Notes: generated by a model from the sequence alone, not told the origin. Counted from the first letter of the stretch, positions 6,037 through 11,466 are shown. The stretch is 12,702 nucleotides of DNA from a bacterium (GCA_024206195.1 JAAGZO010000297.1:1-12702); one strand, 5' to 3'. Program-made: numbers and translations.

Positions 6037-6330
6037 ATGATTAAAAAGGTTGCATACAATCCAGAGAAGCGTAGAGAGCGCTACCTCAAGAATAAAGAGA
6101 AGGCTCAAGAGTATTACCAGAAGAACAAGGAGCAGAAAAAAGAATATCAAAACAAATATTACGAAGAAACTAAGTATAGTTACTTACGTAAGATGGAGCT
6201 GAACAAATATGCAGCGCCAGATGAATATTGGGCTTTTAAAAATAGAGTTAGCGACTACAATAAAAAATACTATCAGGACAATAGAGAAGAGATCCTAGCA
6301 AAGAGAGCAGAAAGCCGCAAAAAATTATGA
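6037..6330 (+). CDS. Lys/Tyr/Glu-rich basic helical protein
   Basis: A 97-aa protein dominated by Lys, Glu, Tyr, Asn and Gln in repeating units such as YLKNKEKAQEYYQKNKEQKKEY and later DYNKKYYQDNREEILAKR. Such Arg/Lys-Tyr repeats are common beside the DNA-binding parts of phage HNH and homing nucleases, but no nuclease core is present here, so it may be a stand-alone nucleic-acid-binding or coiled-coil protein. The start at 6037 follows the previous stop by 4 bp with AAGAAG just before it. The frame is open upstream inside the neighbouring gene, which I disregard. It overlaps the next start in an ATGA junction. Confidence 0.65.
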   Translation: MIKKVAYNPEKRRERYLKNKEKAQEYYQKNKEQKKEYQNKYYEETKYSYLRKMELNKYAAPDEYWAFKNRVSDYNKKYYQDNREEILAKRAESRKKL

Positions 6331-6764
6331 ATAAACTAACAAAAATATCATTCGCCCTTTTAATTATCAGCCTCCTATTAAAATATGGAGTAGAGATGTA
6401 TATTAATAGAGGGATGGATTACCCAGAAGGCCCGACAATAAACGGTGAAGAGTTATTTGTTGACATGAGAACAAATACATTCTATACGTCTGCAGATATG
6501 GAGTACGACTCCAGATTTACAGGGACTTCCATCCGCTACCATATCAATGGAGAGATGTTAGCGAAAGCTGGCATTCTTGAGGGTAAGCTTCATGGCCCTT
6601 TTGATAGCTGGTATGAGAACGGACAAAAACAAATGTCTCTCATCTGGTACGAAGGAGAAAGGATTCGCAGGTTTAAGGCGTTTTATTCAAATGGAGATGA
6701 AGTTGAAGGAGATGGTAATGAGATAGCTAAGAAGATCTTTTCTGGCGAAATGATACTAGAATAA
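6327..6764 (+). CDS. Membrane-anchored MORN/YwqK-like repeat protein
   Basis: A 145-aa protein. Residues 6-20 (KISFALLIISLLLKY) are a hydrophobic N-terminal anchor or signal peptide. The C-terminal half holds GKLHGPFDSWYENGQ and then WYEGERIRRFKAFYSNGDE, the G-x-x-x-x-W/F-Y-x-N/D-G pattern of MORN-like repeats found in YwqK-type proteins. Those repeats form stacked beta hairpins and are usually binding modules; some YwqK-like proteins act as immunity proteins, which cannot be shown here. Probably exported or membrane-tethered. ATGA overlap with the gene before and a 2-bp gap to the next indicate co-translation. Confidence 0.7.
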   Translation: MNKLTKISFALLIISLLLKYGVEMYINRGMDYPEGPTINGEELFVDMRTNTFYTSADMEYDSRFTGTSIRYHINGEMLAKAGILEGKLHGPFDSWYENGQKQMSLIWYEGERIRRFKAFYSNGDEVEGDGNEIAKKIFSGEMILE

Positions 6765-6766
6765 TT

Positions 6767-6994
6767 ATGGAAGAATCAGAAATGCTAACTATGGATGGGT
6801 ATGACGATTGCATCGTCGGCACGGTTGAGAGATTTGGCCAGCCCACTATTTATTGCTATGACAAACAAAAAGTAATTAATCGCTTACAGTCTGATGGCAT
6901 GACCGAAGATGAAGCGTTTGAATTCTTTTATTTCAATCAAATTGGAGCATGGATGGGCGATACAACCCCATGCTTTCTCTCTAAAACCAAATAA
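6767..6994 (+). CDS. Conserved small phage protein of unknown function
   Basis: A 75-aa soluble protein with the sequence blocks MDGYDDCIVGTVERFGQ, VINRL..DGMTEDEAFEFF and FNQIGAWMGDTTPCF. This block order is one I recall from many phage genomes, where it is always of unknown function. TAGAAT (6757-6762) lies 4 nt before the ATG, matching the -10-like boxes seen elsewhere, though here it sits inside the end of the previous gene and may be chance. Confidence 0.75.
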   Translation: MEESEMLTMDGYDDCIVGTVERFGQPTIYCYDKQKVINRLQSDGMTEDEAFEFFYFNQIGAWMGDTTPCFLSKTK

Positions 6995-7016
6995 AACAAA
7001 AAACCTAATCAATAAA

Positions 7017-7223
7017 ATGAGATTGACATACGAACCAACGACAGATAACTGGTCTTCTAAGAGAGACCCTAAATTCATGCAAAGCACTTTAAGTCTTGAG
7101 CATCCAATGGATGACATGACCCTTCCAGACTTCATGGACACTATGGTTGTCCCCATGTTAAAGTCTATGGGTTACTCTCAAGTGAGCATTAACGCAGTCA
7201 TTGATACAGATGAAGATACTTAA
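7017..7223 (+). CDS. Small hypothetical protein
   Basis: A 68-aa Met-rich, acidic protein (MRLTYEPTTDNWSSKRD at the start, then HPMDDMTLPDFMDTMVVPML). I chose the ATG at 7017 because the frame upstream of it lies inside the preceding gene. The region before it is A-rich with no Shine-Dalgarno. No recognised domain; the Met/Asp-rich middle looks helical. It overlaps the next gene by 14 bp. Confidence 0.6.
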   Translation: MRLTYEPTTDNWSSKRDPKFMQSTLSLEHPMDDMTLPDFMDTMVVPMLKSMGYSQVSINAVIDTDEDT

Positions 7224-7422
7224 AAATATACTTAATTTTAGGATGTTCCATCCTGCTCAATGGTTTGTTGAGCGGGATAGTAAGATCGACCCCAAAGTCC
7301 TCGATCCTCCATCTTGGAGAGAGAGACAAGTCCAGAACCAAATGATAGACAAGCAATATGAAGAGTCTATTAGGGCTGAAGCAGATAACCAAGAGCCTCC
7401 TTGGACTAAGAAATATAAATGA
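7210..7422 (+). CDS. Small hypothetical protein
   Basis: A 70-aa protein beginning MKILKNILNFRMFHPAQWF, with a Pro/Trp-rich middle (DPPSWRERQ) and a charged tail ending PPWTKKYK. The ATG at 7210 overlaps the end of the previous gene by 14 bp; a TTG three codons earlier is less likely. No known motif. The stop is only 11 bp before the tRNA gene, and no terminator separates them, so the tRNA is probably processed from a longer transcript. Confidence 0.6.
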   Translation: MKILKNILNFRMFHPAQWFVERDSKIDPKVLDPPSWRERQVQNQMIDKQYEESIRAEADNQEPPWTKKYK

Positions 7423-7433
7423 TGATTTTAAAT

Positions 7434-7506
7434 GCGCTTGTAGCTCAGCGGTTAGAGCAGGGGTCTCATAAACCCTTGGTCACTGGTTCGATTCCAGTCA
7501 GGCGCA
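7434..7506 (+). tRNA. tRNA with CAU anticodon, probably tRNA-Ile2
   Basis: A full 73-nt cloverleaf. The acceptor arm is GCGCTTG (7434-7440) with CAGGCGC (7499-7505), including one T-G pair. The D-stem is GCTC/GAGC, the anticodon stem GGGGT/ACCCT with loop CTCATAA, giving CAT at 7467-7469, and the T-stem ACTGG/CCAGT with TTCGATT loop. The discriminator is A7506 and no CCA is encoded. Position 1 is paired, which argues against initiator tRNA. The D-arm and the run TTGGTCACTGGTTC recall bacterial tRNA-Ile2, where lysidine at C34 makes it read AUA; elongator Met is the alternative. Ile2 would help translate the ATA-rich glycosyltransferase. Confidence 0.9.
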
Positions 7507-7522
7507 CTAATTAAAAAATATT

Positions 7523-7939
7523 ATGGGACAAGACTGGGAAAATCTATGCCAATCGGAATTATTTGTTGATTTTAATTCAGTGAAGCAAGAAAAAACACAT
7601 AAAACATGTGTTTATTGTGGCATTTCAAAAGGTTTATCTTGTTTTAACAAACATATTAGCCATAAAGACAACTTAGATACTAGGTGTAGAGATTGTATAA
7701 AGAAGCAGTCGAAGATCAGGAGGGATCTTTACAAAACCGCACCTCAAAAACCAGAATTCTGTGAGTGTTGCGGCGAAAAACCTAAGAAGTGGACGTTGGA
7801 TCACGATCATAATGATAATTCTTTCAGAGGTTGGGTGTGTGACCATTGTAATTTAGCTATAGGGTTACTTGGTGATGATATAGCTGGAGTAGAGAAGGCT
7901 TTGAAATACCTAAAAACCCCCAGATCGAGTGATATTTAG
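7523..7939 (+). CDS. Endonuclease VII-type HNH nuclease
   Basis: A 138-aa nuclease with two zinc-binding parts. CVYCG (C29, C32) with CRDC (C55, C58) forms the N-terminal knuckle; C80/C83 and C106/C109 form a second. The ββα-metal core is LDHDHNDNSFRGWVCDHCN (92-110), with H94-D95-H96 and N110, followed by AIGLLGDDIAGVEKALKYL, the tail of the recombination endonuclease VII family. T4 endonuclease VII resolves branched DNA; smaller relatives are often free-standing homing endonucleases. A place 16 bp after a tRNA and a different, Cys-rich N-terminus suit a homing type, but a resolvase partnering the RuvB-like protein is possible. No Shine-Dalgarno precedes the start. Confidence 0.85.
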   Translation: MGQDWENLCQSELFVDFNSVKQEKTHKTCVYCGISKGLSCFNKHISHKDNLDTRCRDCIKKQSKIRRDLYKTAPQKPEFCECCGEKPKKWTLDHDHNDNSFRGWVCDHCNLAIGLLGDDIAGVEKALKYLKTPRSSDI

Positions 7940-8032
7940 CCAAATAAGGCATCTGCGATATTTTAAATTAATAAAAAATAATAAAAAAGTTTTAAAAAGA
8001 TTTTTAATTTAATAAAAAGTTTATTTTTTCTT

Positions 8033-8038
8033 TATAAT
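8033..8038 (+). promoter_or_regulatory. Candidate -10 box
   Basis: A perfect TATAAT in a very AT-rich 110-bp gap (7940-8048), 10 nt before the ATG at 8049. No good -35 is visible, but the upstream A/T runs could serve as an UP-type element. It would start the unit beginning with the small membrane protein. Confidence 0.45.
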
Positions 8039-8048
8039 TAGTAAAAAC

Positions 8049-8207
8049 ATGAAAAGAATTTGGAGATTGTGGTGCAAAACGATGGGCGAAAAGATATCTA
8101 CAGAAAAACATGAATCAGATTTTGCGGCTATCATCAGAACATTCTGGTGGCTACTGCATATTACAACCTGCGGTTTTATAATCGCGAATACGATCAGGCA
8201 TTGGTAA
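8049..8207 (+). CDS. Small single-helix membrane protein
   Basis: A 52-aa protein: a basic, Trp-rich start (MKRIWRLWCKTMGEK), a short polar stretch, then one membrane helix (about residues 34-47) and the end IANTIRHW. I recall this pattern, MKRxWRLWCK followed by a helix and an RHW end, from small proteins of unknown function in marine and freshwater tailed phages; no database was consulted. Positive residues at the start predict that the N-terminus stays in the cytoplasm. It has its own putative promoter and is followed by another before 8276. Confidence 0.75.
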   Translation: MKRIWRLWCKTMGEKISTEKHESDFAAIIRTFWWLLHITTCGFIIANTIRHW

Positions 8208-8239
8208 GAATTTAAATTCAAAAAAAACATAAAAAAGGC

Positions 8240-8267
8240 TTGCATGGGGTTCGATATCCTATAGAAT
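8240..8267 (+). promoter_or_regulatory. Sigma70-type promoter for the RuvB-like unit
   Basis: TTGCAT (8240-8245), a 16-nt spacer and TAGAAT (8262-8267) are close to consensus. The ATG at 8276 is 8 nt after the -10, so transcription would begin at or next to the start codon, giving a leaderless or nearly leaderless mRNA. Confidence 0.6.
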
Positions 8268-8275
8268 GCTTGCGT

Positions 8276-8512
8276 ATGAACGAAACACCCAAGAGAAGAG
8301 GACGGCCCAAAGGCTCATCATCATTTGTAAAGATGAATCTAAAGCATTTGGTTAGTCAGTTAGGCAAAAATGCCAATATCATGGTATCTAAGAAGCACCT
8401 CGATCAATTAGAGGAGCTTGATATGTTTGAATACCCCATCGATGAGGCAGCTAAGCCCCCCAAGGAGCCTGAAGAGAAGATTCAGTTCTCTATTAACACC
8501 TTCAACGACTAA
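8276..8512 (+). CDS. Small basic protein with AT-hook-like motif
   Basis: A 78-aa protein opening MNETPKRRGRPKGSSSF. RRGRPKG at residues 7-13 matches the AT-hook core (RGRP), which binds the minor groove of AT-rich DNA. The middle is basic and helical, and the C-terminal third is acidic and Pro-rich (PPKEPEEKIQFS). I chose the ATG at 8276 because an upstream TTG lies inside the -35 box. It is the first gene after a good promoter and is 4 bp from the RuvB-like gene, so it may be a DNA-binding partner or regulator of that unit. Confidence 0.7.
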   Translation: MNETPKRRGRPKGSSSFVKMNLKHLVSQLGKNANIMVSKKHLDQLEELDMFEYPIDEAAKPPKEPEEKIQFSINTFND

Positions 8513-8516
8513 TCCT

Positions 8517-9434
8517 ATGACTAAAAGTGAAATGTTCGAAGGCTTAATCGGTCAGGAGGCAATCAAAACTCGTTTAGAGTTTTATACTCAGGCCCAGAAA
8601 GCTACAGGAACTCTCCCTTTTCTTTTGTTCAATGGTGCGAAGGGGCTTGGTAAGACAGAATTTGCGAAATCATTTGCGAAGTCTCTGGGTAAGCCATGTA
8701 TAGAGATTAATTGTTCCACGATCAGGAATGCTGAGCAGTTCTTCGATCAGGTTTTTATCCCTGCTATCCTAGATAGAGAGATAACAGTTCTTTTGGATGA
8801 GGCTCATGCCCTACCTAAAGATTTAGAAAATGCTTTTCTTACTATCTTCAATGTCGAGGATGCTAAGACTAAGAGGTTTGAATTTGGGGAATCTAGCTTT
8901 TTGTTTGATTTCTCTAAGCAGACATTCTTATTTGCTACTACTGAATTGGATAAATTGTTTCCTCCTTTTAAAGATCGTCTCACCCAGCTAGACTTCGAAC
9001 CGTATGATGGCGTCGAGCTTGGTGCTATCATCCAAAAGAAACTTGATTGGTTATCATTCGAAAAAGGTTTAATCAATAAAATCTCTCAGACTGTTAGGGG
9101 TAATGCTAGATCTGCAGTTAAAAGAGCTTTGGAGATCAAGGCATATGCAGAAGTCCACAACAAAGCCTCATTCAATAAAAAGGATTGGAGTAAGTTATGT
9201 GGTCTACTGGGTATCATGCCATTTGGTATCAATGCTACCGAACTCCAGGTTATGAGAATCCTCAAGGATCGAGGAGCTTGCACCTTACAAATGCTCTGCG
9301 CTGTTACTGGGATGTCAAGGACTGCTTTGCAGAAAGATGCAGAGATCCACCTACTTAAGAATGGGTTCATGAAGATCGATGGCAAGAGAGAGATCACTGG
9401 TAAAGGTGTAAAAGCATTAGAAAGAATAGGTTAA
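8517..9434 (+). CDS. RuvB-like Holliday-junction ATPase (AAA+)
   Basis: A 305-aa AAA+ ATPase with RuvB architecture. It opens with the box GLIGQEAIKTRLEFY, then Walker A GAKGLGKT (40-47), Walker B VLLDEAH (91-97), sensor 1 FATTELDKL (139-147), a likely arginine finger R154, and GNAR (195-198) in place of sensor 2. Residues 238-303 form the C-terminal winged helix (LLKNGFMKIDGKREITGKG), which favours RuvB over clamp loaders. Bacterial RuvB, with RuvA, drives branch migration; neither RuvA nor RuvC is in this window. I chose the ATG at 8517, just before the domain. Its Ile codons are 17 ATC of 21. It overlaps the metallopeptidase gene by 1 bp. Confidence 0.8.
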   Translation: MTKSEMFEGLIGQEAIKTRLEFYTQAQKATGTLPFLLFNGAKGLGKTEFAKSFAKSLGKPCIEINCSTIRNAEQFFDQVFIPAILDREITVLLDEAHALPKDLENAFLTIFNVEDAKTKRFEFGESSFLFDFSKQTFLFATTELDKLFPPFKDRLTQLDFEPYDGVELGAIIQKKLDWLSFEKGLINKISQTVRGNARSAVKRALEIKAYAEVHNKASFNKKDWSKLCGLLGIMPFGINATELQVMRILKDRGACTLQMLCAVTGMSRTALQKDAEIHLLKNGFMKIDGKREITGKGVKALERIG

Positions 9435-9754
9435 TGGCAAAGAGGAAAAGAATATATAAGCTCCCTCCCAAGATCTTGGTTGGGGGCATGGAGTTTAGAA
9501 TCATTTTAAAAGACACTGAAGACTACGGTGCGATGCACTTCGATGAGAAGATTATTTACATCAGGAAGGGGTTGACAGAGGAGGAGCAGTTGGATACTTT
9601 GATTCATGAAGTTCACCACGCAGCCCTTAGCATCAGCGGAGTATCCCACATCCTCGATGATGACAATACAGAGGAGGCACTGGTTAGACTTGTCGAGCAT
9701 ATGGTTATGCCTATAGTAAAGAAAGAATATAAAAAGTTTATTCAAACACAATGA
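9434..9754 (+). CDS. Zinc metallopeptidase-like protein
   Basis: A 106-aa protein with HEVHH at residues 58-62 (H58, E59, H62), the HExxH zinc and catalytic motif, in a helix preceded by EEQLDTLI. E80 or E81, in the DDDNTEEALVRL helix, could be the third ligand. The fold fits the small ImmA/IrrE or SprT-like zincins, which are frequent in phages. No signal peptide, so it should act in the cytoplasm, either as a protease or as a DNA-bound regulator. It starts inside the RuvB stop (TAATG), and its own stop overlaps the next start (ATGA), so this is a tightly co-translated group. Confidence 0.8.
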   Translation: MAKRKRIYKLPPKILVGGMEFRIILKDTEDYGAMHFDEKIIYIRKGLTEEEQLDTLIHEVHHAALSISGVSHILDDDNTEEALVRLVEHMVMPIVKKEYKKFIQTQ

Positions 9755-10008
9755 AGAGTAAGATATTTATAGTAAGAGTTGAAGTTGACGAGCAGAAAAC
9801 TGTCTGCTGGCTTGGGGATGATAAGTTCTCAGAGGATATTAAGCACTTTGACCCAGAAGATCCCAATGACTTCGATCTAGCTACATTAGATTCCACCATA
9901 GCTAGATACTTTGAGATGGGGGAGTTAACAGAAGATAAAGATTTGATTGGCCAAGAGTTAGATGGCCTAGAGATTAAAGCAATCACATACCAACACGAAA
10001 TTAATTAG
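9751..10008 (+). CDS. Small acidic hypothetical protein
   Basis: An 85-aa strongly acidic protein (FDPEDPNDFDLAT, GELTEDKDLIGQELDG) of beta-strand-like opening (KIFIVRVEVDEQKTVCWLGD). No known motif. Its high negative charge could mimic DNA or shield a basic partner, but that is speculation. ATGA overlap with the metallopeptidase gene supports the start. Confidence 0.7.
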   Translation: MKSKIFIVRVEVDEQKTVCWLGDDKFSEDIKHFDPEDPNDFDLATLDSTIARYFEMGELTEDKDLIGQELDGLEIKAITYQHEIN

Positions 10009-10014
10009 TATATT

Positions 10015-10320
10015 ATGAAAGCACAGATAAACATAACAGATACAATGCTCAATAAGAGTATTATCGACGCAAACAAATCAGTTTGTGAGTTAGCCAAGAA
10101 GTTCTCTTTTGATTATTCAGAGGCAGAATGTGGGCAAAAGCATTTAGTTTTGGGCAAGTATCCTGATGGAACCGAAGCAAAAGTTACATTTTATAAGGCT
10201 AAGACTAGGGGAGATAAAAGAATATCTATTACCAAGTTAAAGCATCACACCCAAGCAGGAGATGTTGTTACTCTCAAGGGATTTCGGGGAGCCATTAAGA
10301 TTCTAATCAATGAAGATTAA
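10015..10320 (+). CDS. Hypothetical protein with beta-rich domain
   Basis: A 101-aa protein, helical at the start and then beta-rich: AKVTFYKAKTRGDKRISITK followed by AGDVVTLKGFRGAIKILI. The order (basic strand, R-x-S/T-x-T turn, then a GD-V-L strand) loosely resembles the B3/EcoRII N-terminal DNA-binding fold, but I would not assign it on this evidence. The ATG lies 6 bp after the preceding stop. The end overlaps the next gene by 11 bp. Confidence 0.7.
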   Translation: MKAQINITDTMLNKSIIDANKSVCELAKKFSFDYSEAECGQKHLVLGKYPDGTEAKVTFYKAKTRGDKRISITKLKHHTQAGDVVTLKGFRGAIKILINED

Positions 10321-10552
10321 AGTTACTTTTAGTAAGATAGTAGACGCTGACTCTATAGATGAGGCTTACGATAAGGTCACTAAAGACATCGCTTCGTCCA
10401 TAGAGCAGCAAGGGGAGCAGTATATCTCCAAAGGGGAAAAGAATACATATATGCGGTGTTTAACTGAGGTTACAGATATGGGCGGCTTTACATTCGAAAA
10501 GCTAGGGGAACATACTGGCTACGGAGAAGGATCAGTAGACTACGATTACTAA
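10310..10552 (+). CDS. Small hypothetical protein
   Basis: An 80-aa protein beginning with a beta strand (MKIKVTFSKIVDADSIDEA) and ending in a Gly/Tyr-rich, acidic tail (HTGYGEGSVDYDY). No known family. The start is an ATG inside the stop region of the previous gene (11-bp overlap), a spacing typical of this operon. Confidence 0.7.
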   Translation: MKIKVTFSKIVDADSIDEAYDKVTKDIASSIEQQGEQYISKGEKNTYMRCLTEVTDMGGFTFEKLGEHTGYGEGSVDYDY

Positions 10553-10556
10553 GCCT

Positions 10557-10739
10557 ATGAACTCAGATAATCAAAACTTATTGTTTGATATATTAGACCT
10601 CGTCTCCGAGATCGAAACCCTCTTGCAAGACAGAGAACCACAAGCTAGGGAACTACTACGCCAGATAAATCAACGTATAGTTCACAACAAACCTAACGAT
10701 CAGAACGATACACCCTCCCATTACGATTTATTTAACTAA
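10557..10739 (+). CDS. Small helical hypothetical protein
   Basis: A 60-aa protein with a heptad-like helix (LLFDILDLVSEIETLLQD, residues 8-25) and a polar, Asn/Asp-rich end. It may form a coiled coil. It starts 4 bp after the previous stop and is the last gene of the RuvB-like operon; the next 184 bp are non-coding and AT-rich. Confidence 0.65.
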   Translation: MNSDNQNLLFDILDLVSEIETLLQDREPQARELLRQINQRIVHNKPNDQNDTPSHYDLFN

Positions 10740-10880
10740 TCATTTGTAATTACCAAACACTACCCATCACCCTACGTTTGTATACATACTATATATAGAT
10801 TACCATAGGGGATAATATAAAAGAAATCATTGTAGGTATCAGGAAAACTTAGATTTGAGGAAATTACCAGCTCCTACGCC

Positions 10881-10921
10881 TTTTTAATTATTTAAATACA
10901 TTTTTTAATCATTTAAAATAC
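10881..10921 (+). repeat. AT-rich tandem repeat
   Basis: TTTTTAATTATTTAAATAC (10881-10899) and TTTTTAATCATTTAAAATAC (10902-10921) are two near-identical copies, differing by one substitution and one inserted A. They end just before the ATG at 10924, and the second contains TAAAAT (10914-10919), 4 nt from it. They could be promoter/operator copies or an easily melted stretch beside the repeat-rich region that follows. Confidence 0.65.
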
Positions 10922-10923
10922 TT

Positions 10924-11049
10924 ATGGACAACGATATTCCATTAGGGACCATTATTCTTTTCTTTTCTTTTTTTCTATTATCTTTCACTAGGGGGGGTAA
11001 GACCTCTAGCGAGGACGAAGAGATCGATGATTATTGGAGCGACGGTTAG
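10924..11049 (+). CDS. 41-aa single-helix membrane protein
   Basis: A short reading frame encoding MDNDIPLGTIILFFSFF and more Leu/Phe, then a small basic patch (TRGGK) and an acidic tail (EDEEIDDYWSDG). One membrane helix at about residues 7-22 with the acidic tail probably in the cytoplasm. It is too short to judge by composition alone, but the clean membrane topology and the -10-like box 4 nt before the ATG support it. No family recognised. It is the last plus-strand gene. Confidence 0.5.
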   Translation: MDNDIPLGTIILFFSFFLLSFTRGGKTSSEDEEIDDYWSDG

Positions 11050-11083
11050 CCCCGCCAATAAAAACAAATAAATAAAAGGAAAG

Positions 11084-11287
11084 CTAGGTCGTGATTCAAG
11101 CCGCAAATAAACAAATAGGCGATTAGCCGCCGCGCCGCAGGTCAAGAGAAAAGCCCCAAATAAACACAGGTCAACCGAAACATTCTAAATAAGCGATTAG
11201 CCGCGATTTTTTCCTTGACTCCCACCGAAGGTGGGAGTAGAACTATAGCGTGAGATACAAATAAGAGATCGAACCCTAGGTCGTGAT
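11084..11287 (+). repeat. Dispersed direct repeats
   Basis: CTAGGTCGTGAT occurs at 11084-11095 and 11276-11287. GCGATTAGCCGC occurs at 11119-11130 and 11193-11204, and a related GGTTAGCCCCGCC lies at 11044-11056. CAGGTCAA occurs at 11138-11145 and 11167-11174. CCCCAAATAA occurs at 11154-11163 and 11293-11302. The terminator loop at 11341-11346 with its flank reads CTAATCGC, the complement of GCGATTAG. Spacings are irregular, so this is not a CRISPR array or a simple iteron ladder. Confidence 0.75.
11215..11243 (+). promoter_or_regulatory. Promoter with a perfect dyad in its spacer
   Basis: TTGACT (11215-11220), a 17-nt spacer and TAGAAC (11238-11243) form a plausible sigma70 promoter. The spacer is almost wholly a perfect inverted repeat, ACTCCCACC (11218-11226) and GGTGGGAGT (11230-11238) around GAA. 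A dyad there is a natural operator for a dimeric repressor or activator. No gene lies downstream on this strand before the terminator at 11336-11359. Confidence 0.5.
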
Positions 11288-11359
11288 ATAGACCCCAAAT
11301 AACCCAGATCTAAATAAACCCCAATAAATAACCCTCCTGCCTAATCGCAGGTTTTTTTT
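11250..11359 (+). ncRNA. Candidate small RNA, about 110 nt
   Basis: The interval between the dyad-containing promoter (start predicted near 11250) and the intrinsic terminator has no reading frame of note. It holds one copy of CTAGGTCGTGAT and several AAATAA units, so transcripts would share sequence with the upstream repeats. A regulated phage small RNA is the simplest reading. The call rests only on promoter and terminator spacing; no RNA family is recognised. Confidence 0.35.
11336..11359 (+). terminator. Rho-independent terminator (plus strand)
   Basis: CCTGC (11336-11340), loop CTAATC, GCAGG (11347-11351), then eight T (11352-11359). The stem is short but GC-rich and the T-run is long. 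It would end the candidate small RNA and any read-through from the plus-strand operon. Confidence 0.65.
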
Positions 11360-11378
11360 GTGTCAGATACTCGCAGAT

Positions 11379-11417
11379 AAAAAACGCTGTAAGTCACTGA
11401 TTAGTAAGGAGTTACAG
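11379..11417 (-). terminator. Terminator of the minus-strand operon
   Basis: Read leftward, CTGTAA (11417-11412) pairs with TTACAG (11392-11387), with two more pairs after a C-C mismatch, then CG and six T (complement of A at 11379-11384). It lies 60 bp past the last minus-strand stop. Confidence 0.5.
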
Positions 11418-11466
11418 GCCAGCTGCCGCCGCCCCGCCGTAACTCGCTGATAATCAACGAGTTACG
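11387..11466. repeat. Two related hairpins around a GC-rich spacer
   Basis: Hairpin 1 (11387-11417) has arms CTGTAA/TTACAG; hairpin 2 (11438-11466) has perfect 9-bp arms CGTAACTCG (11438-11446) and CGAGTTACG (11458-11466). Both share the outline GTAAnTCnCTGATnA...GAGTTAC, so one is a diverged copy of the other. The spacer between them is very GC-rich (CCAGCTGCCGCCGCCCCGCC). Confidence 0.7.

Noticed and set aside
7414..7421. T4-type late promoter (TATAAATA) before the tRNA
   Set aside because: The sequence is TATAAATG, one base off, and sits over the end of a coding region; no exact match was noticed elsewhere, so it is probably chance.
7434..7506. Initiator tRNA-fMet
   Set aside because: Initiator tRNAs have an unpaired first position; here G7434 pairs with C7505, and the arms resemble tRNA-Ile2 or elongator Met.
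8240..8275. TTG start giving a 90-aa version of the AT-hook protein
   Set aside because: The TTG is the first part of the -35 box TTGCAT, so it would not be transcribed from that promoter; the ATG at 8276 suits better.
9086..9397. 103-aa minus-strand reading frame inside the RuvB-like gene
   Set aside because: It is fully antisense to the conserved winged-helix part of the ATPase and has no start signal or recognisable motif.
11193..11212. Terminator at GCGATTAGCCGCG followed by six T
   Set aside because: Only about 3 bp can pair, too weak to call, and the sequence is better described as one copy of a direct repeat.
11050..11340. CRISPR array
   Set aside because: Repeats are short (6-12 bp), of several kinds and irregularly spaced; there are no uniform repeat-spacer units or cas genes.
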